From Phyto melanocephala (Eukaryota > Arthropoda > Insecta > Diptera > Rhinophoridae): a stretch of 64,000 nt of DNA. The stretch's first letter is position 1; each line of letters starts with the position of its first letter. Shown here piece after piece: positions 61,201 through 64,000 of the stretch. Where the stretch lies: positions 127,682,833 to 127,746,832 of the forward strand of contig OW799233.1 in assembly GCA_941918925.1 (NCBI GenBank), in the 5' to 3' direction. Position numbers and translations under genes: made by a program. Below the pieces are notes generated by a model. The model was not told the origin of the DNA. It did not search any database and saw nothing but the letters and a program-made list of their open reading frames with translations.

Positions 61201-61402
61201 AAATTACCATGAACATGATACAATATCTGCCCAGTGAAACGAATTGGGGTCCCATGGCATTGGCTTTGCGTCATTTGGAGAAATGGCGTCGAATTCTAAA
61301 ATATTCCGAATGTTTTCTTATGCTCTCGGAATTTATTAAAATGAAATTGTCAACGGTAATAGAGAAAATTGATTGGAATGATGACGGCGATGAGGCGACA
61401 AG
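19147..61402 (+). CDS. M1-family pseudo-aminopeptidase, type II membrane protein (11 exons, 3' end outside window)
   Basis: Joined exons: 19147-19285, 23704-23844, 45987-46175, 49202-49284, 49353-49561, 56001-56181, 56261-57124, 60315-60473, 60538-60856, 60936-61078, 61140-61402. Every junction is GT-AG and the phases agree. The product has a cytoplasmic tail (1-67), a membrane span (about 68-88), a juxtamembrane DCSCA (94-98), an N-terminal M1 domain from about 134, the conserved ARKAFPCFDEP (266-276), a catalytic-like domain to about 655, a beta-sandwich domain with WTHQPGFPLLTV (661-672) and YYRVLYNDDNW (782-792), and the start of the ERAP1_C-like helical domain (810-896). Active M1 enzymes use GxMEN, HEXXH-x18-E and a downstream Tyr. 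Here these slots read NIISS (483-487), EAIVR (518-522) and Leu600; only Glu541, at the exact x18 spacing, survives. Established: the M1 fold and its motifs. Inferred: a catalytically dead, glycosylated surface protein (binding, decoy or regulatory role). It resembles APN/TRHDE-type fly ectoenzymes; I do not assign a symbol. About 200-250 C-terminal residues should follow outside the window. Confidence 0.9.
20094..21992 (-). mobile_element. Helentron-like repeat interrupted by a hAT element
   Basis: Begins AAAGTAAGAGCGTTACATTC with the degenerate end hairpin and ends with TTATGGGGTTTGAAATGG and GAAGGGTATATAA, the standard block order in reverse. The hAT at 20698-21648 splits it; the flanks rejoin as ACATACTATGT / ACTAAGTCT. 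Confidence 0.55.
20698..21648 (+). mobile_element. hAT element with transposase dimerisation-domain remnant
   Basis: Ends CAGGGATGAAATCATGGTAC and CTATTTCCTTCCCTG. Flanking 8-mers TACTATGT (20690-20697) and TACTAAGT (21649-21656) agree at 7 of 8. The frame at 21061-21309 reads FWSKVSQIKNEFNEF and ILSISHSLANVKRVFF, the C-terminal hAT dimerisation motif (LSIxHSxAxVERxFS) with Glu changed to Lys. Same family as 4775-5574. Confidence 0.82.
22170..22630 (-). mobile_element. LINE reverse-transcriptase fragment
   Basis: Minus strand: FGFKQSHCTQIALFKFHDDV, then ISLDIEKPFDYAYHKGM, parallel to the RT core of Jockey/I-type elements (FGFRxxHST...; SLDxxKAFDxVxHxGL). The YxDD block is not present. Stops and frameshifts. 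Confidence 0.7.
22640..23690. other. Intron 1 remainder, nothing recognised
   Basis: Very AT-rich; contains only the branch and polypyrimidine region before exon 2 (23681-23703). Confidence 0.5.
23704..23844 (+). CDS. Exon 2: membrane span (signal anchor)
   Basis: The acceptor is ttttgttacag|GTGG and the donor is AAATG|GTAAGA; phase 1 in and phase 1 out. Residues 47-94. A Gly/Ser/Arg-rich stretch (ESSGGRQTR) leads into KRALLVAGIVLGSLLLTALI, a hydrophobic helix of about 20 residues preceded by Lys-Arg and followed by AYAGPS. The positive charges on the N-side and the lack of a cleavage site predict N-in/C-out (type II) topology, the standard arrangement of APN-type M1 ectoenzymes. Confidence 0.9.
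24430..24795. repeat. Tandem duplication of about 180 bp
   Basis: Two adjacent units share TTTAATAA, TTTTTGAATTAAAAAATTT, CAACAAATA-TTGCCAGTTT, CAAGCTGCAT and CGAGTTTTATT...GATAAAGT. Diverged, non-coding. Confidence 0.55.
24800..26825. other. Intron 2 stretch, nothing firmly recognised
   Basis: A 25366-25440 segment carries TATTTCGCTACTTC-TTTGTGTAGCATC, related to the GCTAC/GTAGC hairpin motif of intron 5. Otherwise single-copy-looking AT-rich DNA with a (TACA)n run near 26225. Confidence 0.4.
26840..27554 (-). mobile_element. 5'-truncated LINE fragment with 13-bp target duplication
   Basis: Minus strand: ISRHFLQKANDRWRGLSTC, ALQLTSRSRRDISRL and a CRRFLGREKEESVFHHLCDC Zn-finger-like tail ending CPAP, i.e. 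the end of an RNase H-containing non-LTR ORF2. TCCTATGTAATGC stands directly outside both edges (26827-26839, 27555-27567). The 3' tail on the minus strand is AACCAACCAACA-like. The outer 27400-27554 part has no recognised homology. Confidence 0.65.
27600..28560. other. Intron 2 stretch, nothing recognised
   Basis: AT-rich, no gene or repeat seen. Confidence 0.5.
28635..29067. mobile_element. Nested MITE with CCCGGGAAT-rich ends
   Basis: CTAGGGTTTTTTTACC...GTTTCCCGGGAAT at the left and ATTCCCGGGAAATAACCCGG, GCTAG at the right are inverted; further GGGATCCCG palindromes lie inside (28709, 28999). No target duplication identified. Confidence 0.5.
29471..29582. mobile_element. Short retroposon-like insert (GGTTAGGTTAAG)
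   Basis: A 90-bp segment beginning GGTTAGGTTAAGTTGAAAAG is flanked by near-identical direct repeats CTATGCATTAGG and CCATGCATTAGG. The GGTTAGGT and GGC-CTG layout resembles the SINE body at 61.8 kb, so it may be a 5'-truncated relative. Confidence 0.45.
30410..32360. other. Intron 2 stretch, nothing recognised
   Basis: AT-rich; open frames at 30.5 and 31.8 kb have no family features. Confidence 0.5.
32369..33387 (-). mobile_element. hAT element with perfect 8-bp target duplication and transposase C-terminus
   Basis: Ends CAGGTTGCCACAACCAAAA and GGTAACCAAAACGGCAACGCTG-type (inverted), flanked on both sides by CTCATAAA (32361-32368, 33388-33395). On the minus strand it encodes VEFWDKVSKHKNVMNEKCF...NLMSLPHSSAAAERIFSLF, the classic hAT dimerisation motif, around 32.70-32.88 kb. 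The upstream frame (32919-33224) carries a direct duplication of a unit of about 24 residues (FSRNDFKTLKIITPKKVLSS / FSRNDYKNLKINAPNKVLSS). Frame breaks separate the two parts. Confidence 0.85.
33418..33876 (+). repeat. Tandem-unit repeat R
   Basis: ACTAGCCAAGCCCGGCGCGC start, three units (ATGGGCGTG..., TGTGCAAAGTTTCAGAAAAA), ACACACACACAGACAGACAG end. Same architecture as 3245-3724 and 40647-41290. Confidence 0.65.
34298..34462 (-). mobile_element. Mariner transposase fragment
   Basis: Minus strand reads NMNGIDPVEMWFYQDGAKCH, the block around the second catalytic Asp of a mariner transposase (QDGAxxH). No ends found; a short relic. Confidence 0.65.
34537..35310 (-). mobile_element. Helentron-like repeat, complete-looking reversed copy
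   Basis: Begins AACAAGTAAGAGCGCTATAT, TCGGCCGTGCCGAATC, passes a long A/T-only tract (34.7-34.87 kb), TTTTGCTCATATCTCAG, GGACAGACGGTCAGACGG, and ends ACTTTATGGGGTCGGAAATG, TGTGAAGGGTATAAAA. It defines the unit length of about 770 bp of this family. Open frames are low-complexity artefacts. Confidence 0.65.
35681..36700 (-). mobile_element. hAT-type element carrying a zinc-finger relic
   Basis: Ends CAGTGGTGCC and GGCAACACTG, flanking 8-mers GTTATAAC (35673-35680) and TTTATAAC (36701-36708), 7 of 8 identical. Minus strand near 36.47-36.55 kb reads SFCKYCKCEVNAKLYDLTVH followed by SEAHK, a C2-H2 BED-like finger typical of transposon proteins. The upstream part (ATGGCTAAA-rich) is non-coding. 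It hosts a mariner fragment at 36124-36367. Confidence 0.7.
36124..36367 (+). mobile_element. Mariner transposase C-terminal fragment nested in the hAT
   Basis: Plus strand reads IERAIHDIQLELVKKVLENW, VHRIRSRRRSRGGHFNKVLF, the C-terminus of mariner transposases (..ENW..R...C...GGH..D..F). It ends near ATCATATCACTCTTATTGAA, plausibly the right end. Confidence 0.65.
36780..37290. other. Intron 2 stretch, nothing recognised
   Basis: AT-rich, no gene or repeat seen. Confidence 0.45.
37294..37731. mobile_element. MITE with GCTATAAACACAATCAA ends (438 bp)
   Basis: The left GCTATAAACACAATCAA-(4)-TACCGACCATCGACTACC and the right reverse complement GCTATAAACACAATCAA-(4)-CACCGACCATCGACTAC match over nearly 40 bp. 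The interior repeats GTAGTCGGTAGTCG-type motifs. No coding capacity. Confidence 0.75.
37740..38580. other. Intron 2 stretch, nothing recognised
   Basis: Poly-A/T tracts and an (ACTT)n run near 38120; no gene. Confidence 0.45.
38590..38830 (+). mobile_element. Family S MITE
   Basis: CATAAGGCACCGAAACTCAA...GTCTTGTTTCGTCAGCTGATT...TTCAGTTGTCAAAGTCCATA...ATTACCTGATAAATTAATAT, GCCTTGGC. Same module order as 44035-44255. Confidence 0.55.
38840..40640. other. Intron 2 stretch, nothing recognised
   Basis: No family features in any open frame. AT-rich single-copy-looking DNA. Confidence 0.5.
40647..41290 (+). repeat. Tandem-unit repeat R, longest copy (five units)
   Basis: ACTAGCCAAACCCGGCGCGC then five units of about 120 bp, each with TGGGCGTGGC-CTGCCCACTTT, GTCATGACAGCTCAATATGT, GCAAAGTTTCAGAAAAATCG and GGTCCAGTGCAAGTA. 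This copy shows the unit best; it lacks the CAGACAGACAG tail. Confidence 0.75.
41755..42172 (-). mobile_element. Helentron-like repeat, partial
   Basis: Has the ATGTATGTATGTATG run, GAGGTGGTCGTGGTTTTTTG, CTCATATCTCAG, CGGACAGACGG..., ACTTTATGGGGTCGGAAATG and GTGAAGGGTATAAAAA. The hairpin end is missing. Confidence 0.6.
42715..43903 (+). mobile_element. Helentron-like repeat, diverged
   Basis: Starts TTTTTATACTCTTTACACGA, has AGTCCGTCTGTCTAACTGTC and ends with a decayed hairpin and GAATATAGCGCTCCTACTTG. Confidence 0.5.
44035..44255 (+). mobile_element. Family S MITE, best copy
   Basis: ATCAAGGCATATTTATTCAT, CAGGTAGTCTTGATTCGTCA, GCTGATTATTTTGTTATTCA ... ATTTCAGTTGTCAAACTTCC ... TTGATAGATAAATATATTTACCTTGCC. 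The ends are imperfect inverted repeats. Confidence 0.6.
44260..45985. other. Intron 2 end; a small fold-back at 45126-45245, otherwise nothing
   Basis: GTTACACGATCAAGTTTTGT...GTATCAAGTTT pairs imperfectly with AACTTGATGATGTTTGTGTA...AAGTGTAAC. A decayed family F-like copy may lie at 44585-44700. The rest is AT-rich. Confidence 0.4.
45987..46175 (+). CDS. Exon 3: juxtamembrane stalk and start of M1 N-terminal domain
   Basis: The acceptor is cttttttag|ACTG and the donor is AAAG|GTATGT. Residues 94-157. It begins with the Cys pair of DCSCA just outside the membrane, a short acidic stalk (SDEENVTEPF), then LTLPTFIRPMRYMVTIHPNL, which matches the usual M1 opening (LPxxIxPxxYxLxLxPxL). Potential N-glycosylation sites: N111, N130, N149. 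The exon sits alone between a 22.1-kb and a 3.0-kb intron. Confidence 0.9.
46486..46550. mobile_element. Fold-back MITE, family F copy 3 (one arm)
   Basis: CTGCTGTATTCACATCTGTC, AAATAAGCCTTTAATAAACC and ATATTTTTTATTAATACGGC match the second half of 3948-4055; the other arm is deleted. Confidence 0.6.
46814..47629. mobile_element. TIR element with 42-bp inverted ends and internal repeats
   Basis: The left GCTAATACACGGTATG-(6)-ACATCTGACTTGTAAAATT is the reverse complement, with a few mismatches, of the right AATTTACCAAGTCAGATGTA-(6)-CATGCCGTGTATTAGC. The interior is GC-richer than its surroundings, contains CTGGAGGAGTACCA-AACTCA units (47116-47320) and two copies of GACTTCCTATACA-(2)-GGTATAGGT. 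No transposase frame. Class unknown. Confidence 0.65.
49202..49284 (+). CDS. Exon 4: M1 N-terminal domain
   Basis: The acceptor is ttactttcag|GTCAAG and the donor is GAAAAG|GTGAGA. Residues 158-184 contain the G(Q/S)VTIDL...VLHxxDLxV strand pattern typical of the M1 N-terminal beta domain. A potential glycosylation site is N180. The following intron is only 68 bp, a typical fly minimal intron. Confidence 0.9.
49353..49561 (+). CDS. Exon 5: M1 N-terminal domain
   Basis: The acceptor is tttgcag|GCCATT and the donor is GAAAG|GTGAGT; phase 2 out. Residues 185-253 plus two bases of Arg254. It includes the strand pattern LEYPPRQQLYIEV, a Lys-rich turn (KDKLKKK) and Y-T-L-N-L-R, followed by a shortened 'GFYVDQYESSNGIER' loop, where active M1 enzymes read G(F/L)Y.S.Y....G. 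Potential glycosylation sites: N191 and N223. Confidence 0.9.
50274..50688. mobile_element. MITE with ACCTTCTCC...AAAAGGGACCTAGTGT ends
   Basis: The arms 50274-50308 and 50654-50688 are near-perfect reverse complements (AAAAGGGACCTAGTGT / ACACTAGGTCCCTTTT). About 415 bp. The interior has a poly-T run and no coding capacity. Confidence 0.75.
51754..54071. repeat. Giant inverted repeat: two arms of about 1.04 kb, 233-bp spacer
   Basis: The left arm 51754-52796 and right arm 53030-54071 are reverse complements with only scattered differences (e.g. GGGTTCTACAAG versus GGGTTCCACAAG; ATTCATCG versus ATTCGTCG). The arms contain smaller nested palindromes (AAGTACCGTTTTTTAGATAACGGTAC type). The spacer 52797-53029 is unrelated AT-rich DNA. 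No open frame with family features. The transcript of this intron could fold into a very long hairpin. Alternatives: a fold-back transposon, a recent inverted duplication, or an assembly chimera. Confidence 0.85.
54560..54715. repeat. Dispersed repeat fragment (CAGTCAGTCAGTCAC tail)
   Basis: AGCTCTATGCGTTTGGGCTG, TGAGATGATGAACCAGTCAG, TCAGTCACG and a TATATGTATG run resemble the tail organisation of repeat R. A one-sided fragment. Confidence 0.35.
55031..55750. repeat. Inverted repeat with GCTACC-GGTAGC hairpins
   Basis: The arms 55031-55222 and 55558-55750 are near reverse complements and carry CCTGAAGAAGCTACCCAATG, TGGTAGCGAAATATCGG (right arm, 55661-55695). A third, central copy at 55420-55460 reads CCTGAAGATGCTACACGAAG, GAGTAGCGAAATATTGAAG. 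Related motifs at 25.37 and 50.72 kb. Non-coding. Confidence 0.7.
56001..56181 (+). CDS. Exon 6: ARKAFPCFDEP motif exon
   Basis: The acceptor is ctattttcag|ATTATTGG and the donor is GATTG|GTAAGT. Residues 254-314. It carries ATVFRPNGARKAFPCFDEP, the most conserved non-catalytic M1 motif (xTxFxPxxARxAFPCFDEP), so family membership is secure. This intact motif contrasts with the lost catalytic motifs in exon 7. Confidence 0.95.
56261..57124 (+). CDS. Exon 7: degenerate catalytic domain and Ser/Thr/Asn-rich insert
   Basis: The acceptor is tccaatttag|TTACG and the donor is CAAAAA|GTAAGT; 288 codons, residues 315-602, the largest exon. AVAWVVSDF (329-337) matches the end of the M1 N-terminal domain. 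Residues of about 343-425 are a low-complexity insert (PTTQTPPYGAGAKK, NTSTTATTA) with N369, N382 and N398 sequons. Then comes the catalytic-like domain: YPLTKVDFVALP matches the canonical YPLxKxDxVALP, but the following GAMEN slot is NIISS. The zinc site reads EAIVRQFFGG where HExxHxWFGN is expected. VWLWEG (537-542) matches LWLNEG, preserving Glu541. The domain is intact in length, so this is substitution rather than truncation. Confidence 0.93.
58320..58760 (-). mobile_element. LINE RNase H fragment
   Basis: Minus strand reads PDHNTIFQAKIMGITAEGEI, then NKVLNCIFTDYQSII, matching LINE RNase H (..FQAEI.Ai.....i.i.sDsqaai) with the two acidic positions Glu to Lys and SDS to TDY. The upstream part (58.5-58.75 kb) keeps the domain's preceding linker. 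A 45-bp direct duplication (AGAAAGATATTAGTTATT units) near 58570-58630. Confidence 0.65.
59150..59990 (+). mobile_element. Family S MITE split by a Helentron-like insertion
   Basis: Left part AGTCTTGATTCGTCACCTGA, TTAT; right part from 59656, TTTTCTTCACTTATTTTAAA, CTTCAACTCTCAAAGTCCAT, then AAATGTCAAACTTCACACAT further on. The intact order is visible at 44035-44255. Confidence 0.55.
59176..59655 (+). mobile_element. Helentron-like repeat nested in family S
   Basis: TATACCCGCCACCAAAAAAG start, GTCATTCTGTTTGTAACACA, CCCCATAAAGCATATATATT blocks, AAAATTGGTGGTGGATATAA, hairpin GCGGCACAGCCGAA, and TACTTG end. An internally deleted relative of 28563-30405. Comparison with the empty site at 44.09 kb fixes its ends to within a few bases of the T-rich junction. 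Confidence 0.65.
60089..60206. mobile_element. Fold-back MITE, family G copy 2
   Basis: GCCTGAGTTCTGTATTCGGA, AATCACTCGGAATTGCCAT ... ATTTCGAATGATTCAC, GCAGAACACCGGC. Same family as 10081-10210, with a diverged right arm. Confidence 0.7.
60315..60473 (+). CDS. Exon 8: catalytic-domain C-terminal helices
   Basis: The acceptor is cattttcag|ACTGCC and the donor is ATTAAG|GTAACT. Residues 603-655. It reads FSMLHTAIGEDRFRTCLGGF, matching the M1 pattern (V.RML...GE..FR..L..YL). The catalytic Tyr expected two residues before the conserved Lys (Y-x-K-G) falls at the end of exon 7, where the residue is Leu600. LWNICTKKANG matches the family's LW..L..A. Confidence 0.9.
60538..60856 (+). CDS. Exon 9: beta-sandwich domain with Thr-rich insert
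   Basis: The acceptor is ttctcttag|GACATG and the donor is GTGGATG|GTAAGT. Residues 656-761. WTHQPGFPLLTV matches the conserved WtxQxGfPxvtV, and WIFPITYVTD matches WxiPltYxT. Between them, where active enzymes have a short RFL loop, is an acidic then Asn/Ser/Thr-rich insert (residues of about 694-738, e.g. STTSTTTVAPTVAS). Both low-complexity inserts of this protein lie in loops, so they need not disturb the fold. Confidence 0.9.
60936..61078 (+). CDS. Exon 10: YYRVLYND motif exon
   Basis: The acceptor is gccactttag|TAAATT and the donor is GGTGAA|GTAAGT. Residues 762-809. VKWIKVNARQSGYYRVLYND matches the M1 signature W.K.N..q.GyYRVnYd at the junction between the beta-sandwich and the helical C-terminal domain. 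Flanked by 79- and 61-bp introns. Confidence 0.93.
61140..61402 (+). CDS. Exon 11: start of ERAP1_C-like helical domain
   Basis: The acceptor is aattttttag|GATCG and the donor is GACAAG|GTGAGT; phase 2 out, so the gene must continue past the window. Residues 810-896. DRLGLLSDAFTLCHANLLP corresponds to the R.qLidDaf.La.agll start of the C-terminal helical domain. Only about a third of that domain is present here. Confidence 0.92.
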
Positions 61403-61814
61403 GTGAGTGAGATCTTTATTTAATTCAACGTTATTGGCGCCATCTTGTAAACATGTATTTTTTATTTAACTATTTTTTTTTTGGCGCTTATAATATGTTT
61501 TTTATTAAAATATCTTAAGAAAGTATTTTTAAAAATCTCAACCTCAAGACAACTTTTTATCAAATCTATATGTGTAATTATTTAATATTAGCGCATATTA
61601 AGAAATCATATTTTCAATTTGGCGGAAAATCGGTCCTACACTAACGAACTTAACCAAAAACTAAAAGTTATTGGAGGCTTTTATAAATTATTAGCCGCTA
61701 ACTTAATTTTTTCATAAAGATAAAGGAAATAAAGCTGCTCGTTAGCAAACTCAAATTTTTTCTTATAAAGAAGGCCGTAACCTGACAGGACAACGAGTTC
61801 AATATGTTCAAAAA

Positions 61815-62022
61815 TGCTGTAGGGTAGGTTAGGTAGAATAGGCAGCTGTTTTGTAGCTCACTTAGGTCCATTATATTGATCCCTTTGTGATATCTAAATA
61901 GAAAAGAAAGGATAGAAAAGAGAGAAGAGAAGCAGACAAGTCCAGAATCTCTGGCGGGAATCGAACCCGCAACCCCCAAACTAGCAGACCAGCACACTAC
62001 TGACTAGTCCACCGAGGCACCC
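61815..62022 (-). mobile_element. tRNA-derived SINE
   Basis: Minus strand starts GGGTGCCTCGGTGGACTAGT with an A-box-like TGGACTAGTCAGT, then TTGCGGGTTCGATTCCCGCC with a perfect B box (GGTTCGATTCC). A non-tRNA body follows (ACAAAGGGATCAATATAATG, AGCTACAAAACAGCTGCC, CTACCTAACCTACC). A cloverleaf head plus unrelated body is the usual SINE layout. Confidence 0.65.
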
Positions 62023-62704
62023 AAAAAAAATTTGAATCGAAAAATAATTCCAGAAATTTTTTATCCTTAATATATAGAAATTCGAAGATGTTTTCTTTCG
62101 AATCGAATTACGGATTAACCCGCAAGCTTCTGGAACTTATTATGAGCAATGTTCGATCTTCTATTGTGGTCGAAAGAATTAATCGAACGAATACGAATCA
62201 CGTTCATTGGACAAAAATTGCCGCTATTATGAATTTGAATTCACAAGTAATACGATTTACTTGCAAACCCAAAAAAAAAATAATCCATCAGAAGAAAAAT
62301 TTTGTTTGATAGAATTTTCGACACACAACAAAAACTTCAACAACGTTCGAAAGTAAACGATATTCAATACCCAGCCCCTATCACAGTACGTCTAGTATTT
62401 GCTTAACATTTGATCCGATATCTTGCCCATCATTTTGTAAAACCGACAGGTTATAATATCTGACTAATCTTAAGTTGAGAGTTTTTTTTTCAAAGTCATA
62501 AAACAACAACAAATTCAATGGAATGGCCAAAATTTTGATTTCATTTGCTCACAAATTGCATGACATTTAATGTTAAAAAATAATTTCTAGCATATGGTCT
62601 TTGCGACTACGTCTTTTGACTGCCATACTGCGGGTGCAGTGTTTCACCGCTTTTTCGATTATACCCGGTCTTGTTTCGTCAATAGTAAGACGAATGTTGA
62701 CTTA

Positions 62705-63054
62705 TAGGGCCCATACACAACACCATAATAATTGTGCAATCAAGTGTTTGTGCAATTAAGCTTTAAGCACACAATACACCATCATGGTGGTGTTCTGATG
62801 AAGAAATGGCTATGAATTGGCATTAATATTTAAAATTATGTATTTTTTTGATGTTTATGCCTTGACGATTTAACTTTTATGAGCTAATTTTGCCACACAC
62901 GACCAAATCATGCTGGTACAATCAAAAAAATATCAAACTATTTTTTGATAAAGTACCATCAGCTGGTACAATCACACCACAACCTCATACACGGTCAATC
63001 AGCTGGAACAGTCACTTGATTGCACAATTATTATGGTGTTGTGTATGGGCCCTA
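62705..63054. mobile_element. MITE with perfect 42-bp inverted ends, TTA duplication
   Basis: TAGGGCCCATACACAACACC ... AATTGTGCAATCAAGTG at the left is exactly repeated in reverse complement at the right. TTA precedes (62702-62704) and follows (63055-63057). TTA/TWA duplications are typical of PIF/Harbinger elements. 350 bp; the interior repeats AGCTGGTACAATCA-type motifs. Confidence 0.8.
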
Positions 63055-63099
63055 TTATAAATGATTAATCGTTACTGATTGATCATCATCAGACCTGGG

Positions 63100-64000
63100 G
63101 GATCTCAATTACATTTCAATTACAATTACATGTAATTTGTAATTGAGGTAGTCTAAATTACAATTACAAGTAATTGTAATTGAAAGTAAGGACTTAACTC
63201 AATTACAATAAAATGTAATTGTAATTGAAAAATGTCAATTACAATTACTTGTAATTGTTAATTGAAAAAAATCAAATACACATTACATGTAATTGTAATT
63301 GGAAATGTTCAATTACTTATTACAAGTAATTGTAATTGTAATTAATCAACAAATAATTACTTGTAAATGAACAAAATTCAATTACATTTTTAAAACCATA
63401 AAATAAAACTTAAAATTCTTAAAACGATTTTCTAAATTATATGAAAAAAAATTGTGTTATTTAAAGCAAATAATAATTTTTTTAAATTGGTTCCTTGTCT
63501 TAATTATTTTTCAATCAGGTATGTGATGAAAAACGATCGATTTCATTTCGATCATTATTGAAATTTCAATTCGGACGTGTTCGTAACATGTTTAAACTGA
63601 AAATTATTAAATGGTAAAGACTGGCTTATATAATATGTAATTGATAATTTTTGTAATTAAATACTTTTTTGACAATAAATACTTAAAAAAGTAATGATTA
63701 CTTGTTTTTTTTTAAAATTACTTAATGAAAATTTTTTTTTTCCAATTAAATGTAATTGTAATTGGATTTTTTTCCAATTACAATTACATGTAATTGTAAT
63801 TGGAATTTTTTCAATTACAATTACATGTAATTGTAATTTAAGAAAACTTCAATTACAATTACATGTAATTGTAATTTAAGAAAACTTCAATTACAATTAC
63901 ATGTAATTGTAATTGATTTTTACTTCTTTTTCAATTACAATTACGTGTAATTGTAATTGAAAAAATTCAATTACAATTACATGTAATTGTGTAATTAAAT
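63100..64000. repeat. Array of short palindromes (core AATTACATGTAATT)
   Basis: At least twelve copies of a palindrome of about 28 bp with core AATTACATGTAATT, or variants with centre CTTG, AAGT or ACGT. They fall in two clusters (63105-63370 and 63740-64000, running off the edge), separated by 5-25-bp A/T-rich spacers. The cluster at 63740-64000 is the more regular; two units share the spacer TAAGAAAACTTC. Non-coding. Confidence 0.8.

Larger units (their letters stand above)
61403..64000 (+). other. Intron 11 (start; acceptor outside the window)
   Basis: Donor AAG|GTGAGT. Contains a SINE, a MITE and a palindrome array. 61.41-61.81 and 62.03-62.70 kb are AT-rich with nothing recognised. Confidence 0.7.

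Noticed and set aside
61948..62022. Possible genuine tRNA gene on the minus strand
   Set aside because: The B box is good but the acceptor stem does not close and an unrelated SINE-like body follows.
63100..64000. Regularly spaced palindromes looking like a CRISPR array
   Set aside because: Eukaryotic intron context, A/T-only spacers of uneven length, no cas genes; it is a palindromic repeat.

Overview
The window is AT-rich eukaryotic nuclear DNA. It has short AG/GT-bounded exons, very large introns and a dense load of degenerate DNA transposons, LINE fragments and MITEs. Codon use, exon style, repeat families and the DD41D-type mariner point to a higher dipteran, most likely a large-genome calyptrate fly (blowfly or muscid type). 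The species is an inference; no single sequence settles it.

There is one real protein-coding gene, on the + strand. It runs from about 19.1 kb to beyond the right edge, and I could thread eleven exons with fully consistent reading phase (2690 nt, 896 complete codons plus 2 nt). The product is a type II membrane protein of the M1 (gluzincin, aminopeptidase N/TRH-degrading ectoenzyme) family. It has a cytoplasmic tail, one membrane span (about residues 68-88), an N-terminal M1 beta domain, a 'catalytic' domain, a beta-sandwich domain and the start of the C-terminal helical domain. The catalytic machinery is gone: the HEXXH slot reads EAIVR, the GAMEN slot reads NIISS, and the usual catalytic tyrosine slot is Leu. 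The fold landmarks, and the third zinc-ligand Glu at exactly the canonical spacing, remain. I read it as a pseudo-aminopeptidase on the cell surface. Two low-complexity Ser/Thr/Asn-rich inserts interrupt the ectodomain. The C-terminal exons lie outside the window.

Layout. 0-19 kb: upstream intergenic DNA with nested repeats (a hAT with a perfect 8-bp target duplication, a DD41D mariner inside a LINE, a second mariner with TA duplications, a scrambled Gypsy-type retroelement, many fold-back MITEs). 19.1-19.3 kb: exon 1, whose initiator is TTG or an ATG split by one extra T. 19.3-46 kb: two large introns, the second 22 kb, filled with LINE, hAT, mariner, Helentron-like and MITE copies. 46-49.6 kb: exons 3-5. 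49.6-56 kb: intron 5, carrying a 2.3-kb near-perfect palindrome with arms of about 1.04 kb. 56-57.1 kb: exons 6-7. 57.1-60.3 kb: intron 7 with LINE and nested repeats. 60.3-61.4 kb: exons 8-11. 61.4-64 kb: intron 11 with a tRNA-derived SINE, a MITE with perfect 42-bp inverted ends and an unusual array of short palindromes.

No CRISPR array, rRNA gene, genuine tRNA gene or bacterial-type operon is present. Repeat boundaries are read by eye; those with target-site duplications are the firmest.
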